Below are positions 1-10,781 of a stretch of DNA of 64,000 nucleotides, in pieces. The stretch comes from Annulohypoxylon bovei var. microspora (taxonomy: Eukaryota > Ascomycota > Sordariomycetes > Xylariales > Hypoxylaceae), in NCBI GenBank assembly GCA_022836615.1, contig MU405345.1:1-64000 (forward strand), in the 5' to 3' direction. Positions within the stretch are counted from its first letter, which is position 1; every line of letters starts with the position of its first letter. The translations under genes and the position numbers were made by a program. A model generated the notes under the pieces. That model saw only the letters and a list, made by a program, of their open reading frames with translations, searched no databases and was not told where the DNA came from.

Positions 1-340
1 TGTACCGCGCTATACCGTAAATATCCTAAAATCTGCCCACAAAAGTGGGGTTCTTGAATACTCCCCCCCCTCGAAAACTCCCCCCTTGAACTTACCTGCA
101 TACATACATAGCAATCACCCAAAGCTTCAACCGCGACACTTTTCAACTTTCGTCACCACTTACATCACTAACGCCAAGTTTCTGCAACATTATTGCTACT
201 CCTAGATGTGCTCAAATTTTAAGTAATTCCGACGAGCCCTTACTAAGAGGACTTGGAACATCGGAACAAACCTCCTTAGCTATCGCTATAGCAACCGGTT
301 CTCCCACAGCTAGGCAACAACTCATCCACGAGAACCAACC
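1..340. other. Upstream region of the Prp2-type helicase gene
   Basis: No gene is visible here. The first 90 bases hold two C-runs (about 62-70 and 80-86) separated by a short A-rich piece, a low-complexity block. The 3' part is the likely promoter and leader of the helicase gene that starts at 341. Confidence 0.6.
206..226 (+). promoter_or_regulatory. Candidate upstream ORF (6 codons) before the helicase gene
   Basis: An ATG at 206 is followed by five sense codons and TAA at 224-226, 114 nt before the helicase start. If the transcript begins upstream of 206, this short frame would be met first by scanning ribosomes. The transcription start is not known, so its relevance is inferred. Confidence 0.3.
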
Positions 341-3300
341 ATGAGCGGCAAACGATATGCCTTCGTCCCTATGGACGCGGACGAAGTAGGCCCCCAAAAG
401 GTCGAGAAGAAGTCTAAACATCGACATCGCGACGAAGATAAAAAATCCAGTTCTCACCAGGACTCCCGTCACAAGTCACATCGCACCCGAAGTCGCAGCC
501 GTTCACCTCGTCGAGATTCACATAAGCCAAAGTCAAAGTCGATGCGAAAGCGCGATGAAGGGGACTTTGATGATAGATGGGGAGATGAAGAGCCAGGAAG
601 TGAACCTGAACCTTCGGACGATGGACGTGACGAAGAACCGGAATTTAAAGAGTCGGAACGCAAACGGGTGAAGTTAAGCCATGACAAACGTGACGAGGAG
701 GACGGTGGTTCCGAATCCGATACGGCGCGCGATGTTGCCGAGAGAGAGGCCTTTGCCAAGCGTCTCAGGGAAAGAGATGGGGGAAAGTCAAGAACTGAGG
801 GGAAAGCAGAAAAGGAACGTAAGCGTCTAGCCGAGGATCTCGCTTCGAGCAGAGCTGCCATGCCGGACCTTCGTGAGCGCTCGAGACAAGATTACTTGAA
901 AAAGAGAGAGGCCGAAAGACTGGCCTTACTGCGAAAACAGGTTGCGGAAGAGACTGCCGAGTTAAAGAGTGGTATACGGTTATCTGAACGAGAAAGGGCC
1001 GAGTTTACGAAGAACCGAGAAGTCCTGCGATTAGCTGAGGAACGCCTAAAAATCGACGACCATCGCGATGGATATTATATGCCGGAAGACTATATCACGG
1101 AGAAGGGCAAGATAGACAAGAAGCGAAAAGAGGATGCGCTATATAAGCGATACGTAGAAAGAGATGAATATGGTCAGGAGAAGTTTACCACCGAGCATGA
1201 GGAGTGGGAGAGGGAGCAGACGCAAAAGGCAAAAGCCCAGATAAATAGGGCCGAAAGAGAATATGACGAAGAATATGCCCCTGTTCTTGATCCGGACCAG
1301 TACATCCAATGGAGTCTGGGCACAACGATGGCTGGCGATGGGAAGAAGCTGACGCAGGAAGAGCGGTTTCTACAAGCGCAACTTGATGCTGCGGAGCAAA
1401 AGGCCCAATCTATCCAGGAGACCCGAAAAAGTCTACCGATCTACAAATTTCGGGATGATTTTATCACAGCTCTCGAGTCACACCAGATTCTCGTTCTCGT
1501 CGGTGAGACAGGTAGTGGAAAGACTACCCAACTACCCCAATATCTACACGAGGCCGGTTATACAAAAGGGGGCCTAAAGGTTGGCTGCACACAACCTCGA
1601 AGGGTCGCCGCCATGAGCGTAGCAGCCCGAGTTGCAGAAGAGATGGGTGTTAAAGTCGGGCAAGAAGTCGGTTATTCTATTCGATTTGAAGACGCCACTA
1701 GTGACAAAACTGTCCTAAAGTACATGACAGACGGCATGTTACTGCGAGAATTCATGACGGAACCAGACCTTGCGGGCTATTCGGCTCTGATGATCGATGA
1801 GGCTCACGAACGGACCGTGCATACCGATATCCTCCTTGCCTTGGTGAAAGATTTAGCTAGGGAACGACCAGACTTAAAACTCCTTATTTCTTCGGCTACA
1901 ATGAATGCCGAGAAATTTTCAAGGTACTTCGACGATTGCCCGATCTTCAACATCCCGGGACGAAAGTATGATGTCGATATCTACTTTACTCCAGCACCGG
2001 AAGCCAACTACTTGACGGCAGCTATCACAACCATTTTCCAAATCCACACCAGTCAAGGAGACGGAGATATATTGGTGTTCTTAACTGGTCAAGATGAAAT
2101 CGAAGCTGCGGAACAGCAGCTGACTGATACCGCGAGGAAACTCGGAAATCGGGTAAAAGAGTTGATTGTCTGTCCCATCTACGCCAACCTTCCCTCGGAC
2201 CTCCAGAGCAAAATATTCGAACCTACTCCCAAAGGAGCTAGAAAGGTCGTGTTAGCAACCAATATCGCCGAAACGAGTTTGACAATCGATGGAATTATCT
2301 ACGTGATCGATCCAGGGTATGTGAAGGAGAACGTCTACAACCCAGCAACGGGCATGTCGAACCTGGTCGTTGTCCCTTGCTCACGAGCCTCTGCAAATCA
2401 ACGTAGTGGACGTGCCGGTCGTGTTGCCCCTGGTAAAGCCTTTCGACTCTATACCAAGTATGCCTACGAGAACGAAATGGACGAATCGACTACACCAGAA
2501 ATCCAAAGGACGAACCTCAACGGCGTCGTTCTACTATTAAAATCGCTCGGCATTAATCAACTCCTCGAGTTTGAGTTCATGGATCCGCCCCCAACCGAAT
2601 CTTTAATCGGAGCCTTGAATCAACTTTTCGCCCTTCAAGCCCTCAACCATAAAGGTGAACTTACCAAGGTTGGTAGGCAAATGGCGGAGTTTCCCACGGA
2701 TCCGATGCTTGCCAAGGCTGTTCTTGCCGCAGACAAGTTCGAGTGCGTTGATGAAGTGCTATCAATCGTGTCGATGTTAAGCGAGGCATCAGCGCTATTC
2801 TTCCGGCCGAAAGACAAGAAAATACACGCCGACAGCGCCCGCAACCGCTTTACCGTCAAGGAAGGCGGTGACCATCTAACGCTACTAAATATCTGGAATC
2901 AATGGGTCGACAGCGACTTCTCGCCCATATGGTCGCGCGAGAACTTCCTCCAGCAGCGCTCGCTCACGCGTGCGCGCGACGTGCGCGACCAGCTAGCCAA
3001 GCTGTGCGAGCGCGTAGAGGTAGCGCCGAGCTCGTGCGGGTCGGCCAACATCGACCCGATCAAGAAGGCGCTGACGGCGGGGTTCTTCCCGAACGCGGCG
3101 AAGCTGCAGCGCAGCGGGGACAGCTACCGCACGGTCAAGAACAACACGACGGTGTGGGTCCACCCCAGCTCCGTGCTGATGAAGTCCGACCCTCCCGAAA
3201 AGATGGTTATTTATTACGAACTCGTCCTGACCAACAAGGAGTACATGCGCAGCTGCATGCCGATCGTGCCCAAGTGGCTCAACGAGGTCGCGCCGCACTT

Positions 3301-3367
3301 CCACAAAAAGAAGGACCTGGAGGCGCTGGAGGACAGGAAGATGCCGAAGGCGGGAGTTGGGAGGTGA
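341..3367 (+). CDS. PRP2: Pre-mRNA-splicing DEAH-box ATP-dependent RNA helicase (Prp2/Cdc28/DHX16 type)
   Basis: A single uninterrupted 1008-codon frame. The first ~330 residues are highly charged and RS/KE-rich, as in fungal and animal DHX16-type helicases. The helicase core follows: Walker A GETGSGKT at 388-395, DEAH at 486-489, SAT at 518-520, and a QRSGRAGR-type motif VI in the second RecA domain. After it come the ratchet/HA2 region and an OB-fold ending in the typical P-K-W-L-x-E-V-A-P-H segment. Prp2 family members remodel the activated spliceosome before the first transesterification. Length agrees with DHX16/Cdc28 (about 1040-1055) rather than the shorter yeast Prp2. Prp22, Prp16 and Prp43 are the alternatives; the N-terminal half and overall length fit Prp2/DHX16 better. 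The last ~450 nt have markedly GC-richer codons than the rest. Confidence 0.95.
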   Translation: MSGKRYAFVPMDADEVGPQKVEKKSKHRHRDEDKKSSSHQDSRHKSHRTRSRSRSPRRDSHKPKSKSMRKRDEGDFDDRWGDEEPGSEPEPSDDGRDEEPEFKESERKRVKLSHDKRDEEDGGSESDTARDVAEREAFAKRLRERDGGKSRTEGKAEKERKRLAEDLASSRAAMPDLRERSRQDYLKKREAERLALLRKQVAEETAELKSGIRLSERERAEFTKNREVLRLAEERLKIDDHRDGYYMPEDYITEKGKIDKKRKEDALYKRYVERDEYGQEKFTTEHEEWEREQTQKAKAQINRAEREYDEEYAPVLDPDQYIQWSLGTTMAGDGKKLTQEERFLQAQLDAAEQKAQSIQETRKSLPIYKFRDDFITALESHQILVLVGETGSGKTTQLPQYLHEAGYTKGGLKVGCTQPRRVAAMSVAARVAEEMGVKVGQEVGYSIRFEDATSDKTVLKYMTDGMLLREFMTEPDLAGYSALMIDEAHERTVHTDILLALVKDLARERPDLKLLISSATMNAEKFSRYFDDCPIFNIPGRKYDVDIYFTPAPEANYLTAAITTIFQIHTSQGDGDILVFLTGQDEIEAAEQQLTDTARKLGNRVKELIVCPIYANLPSDLQSKIFEPTPKGARKVVLATNIAETSLTIDGIIYVIDPGYVKENVYNPATGMSNLVVVPCSRASANQRSGRAGRVAPGKAFRLYTKYAYENEMDESTTPEIQRTNLNGVVLLLKSLGINQLLEFEFMDPPPTESLIGALNQLFALQALNHKGELTKVGRQMAEFPTDPMLAKAVLAADKFECVDEVLSIVSMLSEASALFFRPKDKKIHADSARNRFTVKEGGDHLTLLNIWNQWVDSDFSPIWSRENFLQQRSLTRARDVRDQLAKLCERVEVAPSSCGSANIDPIKKALTAGFFPNAAKLQRSGDSYRTVKNNTTVWVHPSSVLMKSDPPEKMVIYYELVLTNKEYMRSCMPIVPKWLNEVAPHFHKKKDLEALEDRKMPKAGVGR

Positions 3368-3777
3368 TGCTGTGGCGCGCTTGCGTGGGTTCTACGTGGC
3401 TTTTGACTGGCTGCTGCATACGTCATTTACCACTGGCTTTGCTTCTTGCATTTGATAGGCGCAGCGACGAGTAGATGCTAATGGTTAGGACGTGGGGATT
3501 TTTTCATATTTAACACTGATAAATGGAGATGAGAATGAATTGAAGAATATGAGTCGAGCAGGTTATATCATCGCATATATGAATTGCTAAGTGAAATAGC
3601 TCTATCAGCTAACGCAGCACTATACATCCCGTTTCATGAGACATGTTCATGCGCTATTTTTTCGAGTCTAGGTATCTATCTATTCCATGAGACAGCAGAC
3701 AACTCATTGAAAAAACGCCGTTTTTTACCTCCTACTTAGGTATCTTTCTTGCCGTACAAGATGACCATGTTATATTC
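3368..3777. other. Convergent 3' spacer
   Basis: A 410-nt AT-rich spacer between the tail-to-tail helicase and ABM-protein genes. It should contain both 3' UTRs. No further gene is seen. Confidence 0.6.
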
Positions 3778-4249
3778 CTACTGCAACAAGGCCTCCTCGC
3801 CGGAAAGCGGGGCCAGCTCCTCGAAGCGCCGCAGGTCCATGGGCTTCTCCAGCAGCGGCTTCACGAACGGGTCGAAGGTCTGCCAGTACGGGTTCTCCAG
3901 GTGGTACTTCTGGCTCCCCTCGTTCTCGTACCGCTCCACGATCGTGAAGTCCTGCGGGTCGTGGACGGATTGCACTGCGGGGGTTAGTACGGCGTAATTC
4001 TTTTGGAAAGATAGGTACGTATGGGGATAATGGGGTGGAGATAGTTGGGGATGAGAGGGAATGGATATGTATATATGGTGTGAAATTATGGTGAGAATAT
4101 GATTGAGAGGTTGACTTACTAACGAACCACGATACAGTCTCCTTGTCCTTGGAGTACACGGCGGAGGCTTCGTTGAGCTTGGCGTGGAGCTTAGCGATGT
4201 TGTCCGAGCCGGGCTTGGAGCGCAAGTGCACGACGATTGTGTAGACCAT
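3778..4249 (-). CDS. Small ABM-domain (antibiotic biosynthesis monooxygenase-like) protein
   Basis: Two exons on the minus strand: 4249-4120 and 3974-3778. The intron has a GTAAGT donor, an internal CTAAC and a CAG acceptor. The spliced protein has 108 residues. It opens with MVYTIVVHLRSKPG, continues through the KDKETVSWFV strand, joins at V-M-Q-S, and ends with the F-x-x-F-V-K-P-L-L helix. This is the dimeric ferredoxin-like ABM fold found in small monooxygenases and heme/quinone-handling proteins. Members are often about 100 residues and act as dimers. The substrate cannot be told from sequence. The fold call is good; enzymatic activity is inferred from the family only. Confidence 0.85.
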
Positions 4250-5111
4250 CTTTTCGGTAGGTAGTTATGTGCTGAAAACTTGTAAGATGTTTTGATATAG
4301 GTGTAGTGGATGAGTTAGAAGCTGCATATAAATACCAGTGAGGGAATTGGTCTTAGTGAGCCACCTCCGCATTTAGCTCGGATGGGATGACAAACACAGT
4401 ACCTATAACGTAAGGAGCTCGGTGTTATGTGATTGGCTGAAACGTGCTCTTCCTCTTAGTCAGCGTGGCTTAGGTACTTTTTTGAAAATTTAACCCCTTT
4501 TTAATCTTGGTGTCGATTCTTCAATGTTCTTACCATTCGGAAAGTTCAAGTTCGTAGCATAAGCTTTACTGACTTGCAACTCTCTATTCTGAATTGTGTA
4601 CATACATCTACCCCTATTCAATACATACAGACCTTTTCATTACTACAATAATGGCTAAAAGAAAAAATTGAATTATCACTTGAATAAAAATTCCATGAAC
4701 GGACTACTTATGACATCACCGGAGTTCCGGGCTATCTACTGTCAAGCCATCAAACAGTCAGACGAAAAGCATATAAATGTTACCAAATCGGACGATACAC
4801 ATAAATTTTTAATAATACATCTAAGTAGCTTTTATCACTAGCACACGAATGGGAATTTGATAGGTAATTTTAGAACGAAGTAAATCAGGCTTTTTATATT
4901 ATTGGTATCATGACAAATTCCGCCCTTCCCTTCCCTAAAACCGACGGAGTCCGAGGTATATACAGTTACACCAGAAAATGCTCATCGTGTCATTTTTTTC
5001 TTCCCCTAAAAGCAAAAAGAAGCACACGCCTTCTACTGAAATCCGGAATCCCTTTACCGGATACGACCAATCCTCATATATCTAGCATTGTTAAGATTGG
5101 AGATTGTTGGT
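4250..5111. other. Intergenic spacer, AT-rich
   Basis: 862 nt between the start of the ABM gene and the 3' end of the tannase-family gene, both on the minus strand. It should hold the ABM promoter (4250 side) and the esterase 3' UTR (5111 side). Nothing else is visible. Confidence 0.55.
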
Positions 5112-6848
5112 CTAGTAGACGGGCATCTTGAAGGCGGGGAAGGTGTACGTCCAGCTGTCGGTCGACGCCTCGTCGGTGACGCAGTCGAAGGCGGTCGCGT
5201 TGCCGGACCACAGCGGGCGCTCCGGCCACTGGCACAGCATCTGCGTCTCGCCGGCGTTGGTGCCGGACGACACCGTCGCGTTGAGGCGCGTCGGCGCGAC
5301 CCCGTTCTCCACCCAGTCGATCATGATGTTCATGTTGTTCTGCGGGTACGGGCCCGGCTGTAGGGAGTTCGCGCCGCAGTGCCCCGCGCCGGGCACTAGG
5401 TAGAACTGGTACCAGTCCGCCATCGCCGCCTGCGCCTCCGCGTCGGTCATGTTGCTGTACATGATCGACCGCACCGATTGGTAGTAGTGCACCGAAGACG
5501 CGGCGGGGATCGAGCTGTCGGACTCGCCGTGGTAGTGGAGGAGCTTGCCGCCGGAGGACTGGAAGGGGGTCAGGTCGGGGAGCGTGGTCTGTAGGCTGTC
5601 GAGGTAGCGCACGAAGCCGGTGTTGATCCAGTCGACTAGCGTGTCGTAGGTGACGCCGTCGAGGTCGGACAGGTTGTCGAGGTCGAGCAGCTGGATGAAC
5701 TTGGTCACGTACTCGCCGCCCGTGCTGGGGATGCTGAGCTCCCACGCCCCGGTGTCAGAGTTGTAGGTCGTGTCCGCGTCGCCGAGCTCGGACGCGATCT
5801 GCCAGGACAGGTACGCGCGCTCGCCGGCGCTGTTGTGCAGGCCGCCGTAGATGGCCTTGGCGACGGCCACGCCCTCGGCCGACACCGTGCCGTTCTGCGC
5901 CGGCTGGTAGCTGGTGGTGCTGCCCGCGGCCTGGCGCTTGTGGGTGCGCATGTTCATGGGGTGCAGCGTGCGCTTGTTGAAGCCGAAGCCGAGCGAGGTG
6001 CTGTTCTCGGCCGCGCAGTAGTACGATTCGCCGACGATGGAGCTCAGGTCGAAGTTCAGCATGCACAGGTCAGTACGCGAGACGACGCCGTCGGTACGGC
6101 CGTCGAGCGGGTCGCAGGCGGCGATGGTCGCGTTGACGATCTTGGCCATCTCGCACGGCGGCGGCAGGTAGTCGAGCGTCGTCTCGACGGCCGACGAGAA
6201 CACGTGCAGGACCTGCTGGTGCGCGAAGCGGAAGGCGGGCGCGCCCGTGATGGCGCCGTCGTACTCCTCGCCGAAGCGCTGCACCTGCGACATGCCCTCG
6301 CGGCCGCCGTCCGAGCAGCCCTCGAAGTAGGTGTACACCTTGGTGTCGTTGGTCTGGCCGTAGAAGGCCTGGGTCAGCGGCTTTCCGAGCGTCGTCATCT
6401 CGCCCAGAGCCTGGTACGAGAACATGTACGTCGCGTCCCAGTTGATGGAGCCGTTGCCGTACAGGACTACCGAGTCGTAGCTGTTGCTGAACGCGTCGTA
6501 GCCCGCGGATGTGGCGGCGCCGACGGCGCCGTAGGAGAGGCCGCCGGTGGCGTCGCTGGAGAGCGAGAAGCCGCCTCCGCCGGCGACGTAGAATCGGTTC
6601 TTAAAGTCGGAGGGTTGCGGGAAGGCGTACTTGACCATGACGGTGTCGTTCTTGCCGGTGTGCGTGTATGTCACTGTCACATTGCAGTAGGTGTACGTGG
6701 TGGAGCTGCTCGTCGTAGTACCGGCGCTGGTCGTCGCGTTGTAGACGATGCTGGCCGTCACCGCCGAGGGGATCAGGTCGATTCCGAGAAGGGTGCCATT
6801 AGCGGGGAGGGCGGCTTGCACGTTGGATACCGTGCAGACGTCGGAGAT
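5112..6848 (-). CDS. Tannase/feruloyl esterase family protein, 5' end unresolved
   Basis: The open minus-strand frame codes for about 579 residues of a tannase-family serine esterase, enzymes that split feruloyl or galloyl esters outside the cell. Visible elements are an N-terminal C-T-V-S-N-V-Q-x-A-L-P motif, the nucleophile elbow GCSDGG within YFEGCSDGGREGM, an acid in HYHGESDSSIP, and the histidine in PGAGHCG. Many cysteines fit the disulfide pattern of the family. The start is the problem. The first in-frame Met lies about 75 residues inside the domain. The frame is closed by TAG at 6851-6849. Beyond it 15 more codons read in frame (A-A-Y-L-A-T-A-S-N-T-T-T-S) before another stop. An ATG at about 6900 is in a different frame. 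Either an upstream signal-peptide exon joins at an AG just before 6848, or the gene is damaged. The gene is much GC-richer than its surroundings. Confidence 0.8.
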   Translation of the reverse strand: MSDVCTVSNVQAALPANGTLLGIDLIPSAVTASIVYNATTSAGTTTSSSTTYTYCNVTVTYTHTGKNDTVMVKYAFPQPSDFKNRFYVAGGGGFSLSSDATGGLSYGAVGAATSAGYDAFSNSYDSVVLYGNGSINWDATYMFSYQALGEMTTLGKPLTQAFYGQTNDTKVYTYFEGCSDGGREGMSQVQRFGEEYDGAITGAPAFRFAHQQVLHVFSSAVETTLDYLPPPCEMAKIVNATIAACDPLDGRTDGVVSRTDLCMLNFDLSSIVGESYYCAAENSTSLGFGFNKRTLHPMNMRTHKRQAAGSTTSYQPAQNGTVSAEGVAVAKAIYGGLHNSAGERAYLSWQIASELGDADTTYNSDTGAWELSIPSTGGEYVTKFIQLLDLDNLSDLDGVTYDTLVDWINTGFVRYLDSLQTTLPDLTPFQSSGGKLLHYHGESDSSIPAASSVHYYQSVRSIMYSNMTDAEAQAAMADWYQFYLVPGAGHCGANSLQPGPYPQNNMNIMIDWVENGVAPTRLNATVSSGTNAGETQMLCQWPERPLWSGNATAFDCVTDEASTDSWTYTFPAFKMPVY

Positions 6849-6851
6849 CTA

Positions 6852-8396
6852 CGAGGTCGTCGTGTTCGAAGCCGTCGCTAGATAAGCCGCAATATCGCTT
6901 CATATTATCGTGAGTTAGGGTCTGAAGCGACAGGATGGGGGGAAATAGGAAAAATAGCGAATGTTAAGTCTGAGGTGAAAAAATCCCCACGAGCTGGAAA
7001 GCTTGACCTGCAATGAAGTCCGGGGCGCGACCTCGAGTACTTATGACCGACCCATGATATATTCTAGACCGTGGTGTTGTCGGTGTATGGTACCTATGCA
7101 TGTATGTAACCTACCTAATTAACCCGGCTCAGCCTCGTAACATGCGCAAGATTAAGGTATGTAGCTGGGGAGCTACGCTGGTAGCAGCAGCGACACCAGC
7201 GGAGCCTCCGTGGCGATGTTTATTCAGATCGTCGCCGTGGTCCCATGTCCTCATGGGCTTTGAACTAGCTCTCAACTTACCTAAAGCGCCTTGCTTTACC
7301 AGACTATGCGCACATATTTAAGAAACCACGGTGTTTCCCGCGTCTACCATGTCTAGTGTGGAAAAAGGCCTTATTCTAGAGTCCCGAGTTTCACGTTCGA
7401 GCAAGCTGAATTTCGTAGAGAAAAAACCTACCTACCTATTCAAGGACCTTACTCGTGAAGCCTTAGCGTTGGACGTTGCCAGAGTAGGTAGGCGTACCAC
7501 GGTTCGGCATAGACAGCGAGCCCTGTCGCTAAAGCATGTATGTATGGGGTCAAATTTAGAATGGGGTTGATACCTGTACCTGCGGCTAAGCTCTGCCAAG
7601 TCCCGGTGTGCATTTCTTTTCTCGTGGCAGCTCAGTCAGGTCCTGATATCCCAATGGGGCCGATTGGTGACGCGTCACTTCGAAATGAACCAAAACCCTT
7701 AACTAAGAACGGTCCTTAGTAGTCGAGCAGGATACCGCTATGCCATGCCACAATACCTTAAGCGCATGTCAACGATGGATAGAAATGAGGGGATAGCGTC
7801 TATTAATGGCCCGTCCCAAGTTTTTTTAAACATGTCCAGGCCCCCCCCTTGCCCCCCATGAAATGCGCCGGTATTGACTATGACCATGACGATCTTTAAA
7901 CTCAACCCCAGTCTTTAGCACAATGAGATTCGCCGGCAAGCTTTTTTATCAGATCCTCGACAAGCTTCCGTACTATCCAAGGAAGAGAATCGGGAATACA
8001 TAAATGGGCGATGTTTGGATTAGGCCGAAGCGTGTCGAGGTTTTTTTTTCCTAGAATTACTAGCCCTATCATCCCCCGTTCGTTAAAACTAGGGCTGAGG
8101 CTGAGTACGCACGCCCAACCATGTAAATCGGGAAAACTAACTCCCTAGACGAAACCGGCAACCTGGTCCACCGGGCTCACATTTCACCTAGACAGCTTTT
8201 TGTAGTAAGTGACGACGTAATGTGCGTTGTATTTTCGACCTTTTAATTTATCAACATCGCTCGCAACATGTATAGGTAGGTATGTCTCGCCGTCTATCCA
8301 ATGCCATTTCATATAACTTCATGATCCATGAACCCTCAACTGATGCTATAACCGGTAGTGAAACGTAGGTAGCTGGTTTTTCTTTTCGATGTAAGG
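6852..8396. other. Spacer upstream of the tannase-family gene
   Basis: About 1.5 kb with no supported gene. It contains a CCTAACTCAC branch-like motif (minus strand, near 6917), a long C-rich run at about 7840-7858 and a T-run near 8040. Short open frames here have no recognisable content. Confidence 0.5.
7838..7858. repeat. C-tract
   Basis: Two adjacent C homopolymers (nine and six bases) broken by TTG. Low-complexity sequence in a gene-free spacer; no function assigned. Confidence 0.6.
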
Positions 8397-10781
8397 TTAT
8401 GCGCTTCGTACGTAGCTTGCGGGCACACTCTTTGTCACACCCCCCTTTTCCACTTCGGCCCATCCATCTCCCGGATCCTCCTTAATTAACACAAATCGCT
8501 CACCTCCCGTCATACTATGCTCGACGTCGCTCTGTGCCGCGTAGTCGTACATCGCTACAACGTACTTCAACTTCTTAGCACCGCGACGTGGTGCGACTGC
8601 TGGTCCTTTCTTCTTGATGGTAGGACCAGCTGTGCCTACCGACGACCCTGAATTTGAATAAGTGGATGCGGGACGGTTGTTCAACGAGGAGCCCGTATCT
8701 TGGGGGACGATGGGCTCGGGGTAAACCTCGATGTAACTCGCGGGTACTATCCCTTCTTTGTAACCAGCGCGGATCCTCACCCATCCTGACCCGTCTGTAA
8801 TAGTATAAGTAAATACCCAATGTAGGTAAAAAGGACAAGGTAAAACTTACCGTCAGGCTCAATAATAACTACCTCCCGCCCTTCGGGGACGGAAACCTCG
8901 TCACCACCACTAGCATCAAAGCCGTAGAGCATCTTACCCTTGTGTTCAGCAGCCTTAGCGGCCGGAGGCGGAGCCGACATCGGGACCGAGCTACCAGGCA
9001 GCTCACTGATATAGGCAGTGGGTGGTGGAGCAACGAGACGACTCTTTTTTACTGCTGGTCGAGGGCCAGGTTCGGGTGGTGTATCTTCAACAGGAGAGCG
9101 CGGGCTTACGACCGATCCACTTATTGAACGATTCGCACTAGCCGCATATCCAGAGCTCAAAGAATTCATAGTGTTTGACCGACTCAAAGTCGGTAATTCT
9201 GCGACATGCTCTGGTGGACCGGAATGAGGTTTCAGTAGAGATCCTGCTGCTGCTTGCCGTTCCGCCTTGTATTTCTTGCGCTCATCCTTAGACAGTTCGC
9301 CAGGACATTCCGCGGGAACCTTCATTTCGCATTTACTGTGGCACGTGTAGCCGCAATCTCTACAATCGAAGCCCTTTGCTGATAGACCCCATATCCTTTC
9401 GCCACACAGGTCGCAATTCGTCGGTATCTTAAACGTTTGCGATTTGAAGTTATGATTCTTAGCTCCAAGGGTCACATCTCCTACGGCTGATGTGATGGTT
9501 GAAGTTTCGACTTCGGCGGTGAGGCGTTTGCGGTCGACTTGATGCAAATCTTCTTGCATAGAGAAAACCTGTGACACGATAACTACTTCGTCCTTATTTT
9601 CTTTTCCCTCGCGTATCCTTTGCTTGACACGCTTAACACCATCGATTTCCCTCCTCTTCTTGTCAACTTCCCGCCGGAGTTCTCCTAACTGGCTCTTTGA
9701 TTTGTTTAACACATTGCGCAAGAAAACCTTGGCCACCTCGTCAGTAACCATGAGGTCGTCGTCGTGCCATACAGGGCTAGGTTCGAACGTCTTGTCAGTT
9801 GGTTCTTGCCAAGCACCCATGTTATGACGGATGTACATCATAGAGTCTAAGTGCGGTTGATTCCGTGTGATCTCCTGGGCCAAGTGATCGACCAGGCTGT
9901 TACTCTGCTGTAGCATTGTAATCTCCAGGCTCGCCGCAGTAGACCATAAGGTATTCAATTTCATAGTCCTGAATTCCGATAGATCTTGCAAGCTGTCCAG
10001 AACTTCAGGGACGTATTCGTGATAATACTTTTCTTTCTGCTTGTTGGCCACGTTGATAGCTATCAGGTAAGTGTTCTTGACATTGTTCATGTCCTGCAGC
10101 TGCTGTTGATATTGGCTCTGGGCCTTCGCCTTGTCGAAAGAGGACTCTGTCTTCTTTCGCTTACTCTCCACCTCTTGGCATGCGGCATCGTACTTGGTCT
10201 TAGTTTTACGGAGGTCGGCGTAGGAAGAATCTCTTTCGGCCTCTAGTTTGGCGGCATATTCGACATGACGTTTGCGCAGCTCTTCGAACTTGATAGCATA
10301 TTGCTTCATAGGGTCGGCGACCTGTTGGACGAGTTCGTTCGCATAGTTCTCGTGCTCGCTAGCTAGCGATTCGAGGGTTGTGAGATGGGTAGTCCATATA
10401 GTTAGAGAAGCGTTTTCGAGAGAACCCGGGGTCATAGCAGGCGTATCGCCAACACTCAAACTAGTTGACTTTTTATTTTTCTTCTCGAAATACTTCTTAG
10501 CCAAGGCATTGAGCCTTGCGCTGTGCTCCTTCTCGATGACGCTCCGTTCTCGATAGAAATTTTGGATATCGTCAAGCCAGGCAACACCGTTAGCTACCCA
10601 GGCGCTGGCGGGTTTAAAGCCATCCTATTGCAAATAAATGATACTATTTAGTGAGACTATCCGGAGGCTACCTCGGTGCCTAAGCAAAGTAGTTGGGAGG
10701 GAAGGGTAAGACTCGTGATAAACGGTCAACACACACCTTCAACTCGGCACCAAAGGTCGGTGCAACGTCCACCTCAGCCAT
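8397..10781 (-). CDS. BZZ1: F-BAR, C1 and double SH3 protein Bzz1
   Basis: Three exons: 10781-10737, 10624-8851 and 8794-8397. They give 738 residues. Exon 1 codes for MAEVDVAPTFGAELK. The F-BAR domain fills about residues 5-280, with long charged coiled-coil helices. A C1 zinc-finger (H..CDLCGERIWG..C..C..H..C) lies at about 406-455, a Pro/Ser linker follows, and two SH3 domains sit at about 579-638 and 681-737. The first SH3 is split by the second intron at E-P-D-D-G-S-G-W. Yeast Bzz1 binds Las17/WASP and helps actin assembly at endocytic patches; the C1 domain is present in the fungal family. Introns have GTGTGT..TAG and GTAAGT..CAG ends. The start is chosen because the N-terminus matches the family and the exon is short and cleanly spliced. 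Confidence 0.94.

Noticed and set aside
2902..3474. A 190-codon plus-strand frame overlapping the 3' end of the helicase gene
   Set aside because: An out-of-frame shadow in the GC-rich end of the helicase; the helicase frame is conserved there.
5835..6881. A 348-codon plus-strand open frame opposite the tannase-family gene
   Set aside because: It is an antisense shadow created by high GC3 on the coding strand. The minus strand carries the recognisable GCSDGG esterase motif; the plus frame is Arg/Ala/Val-rich and has no motif.
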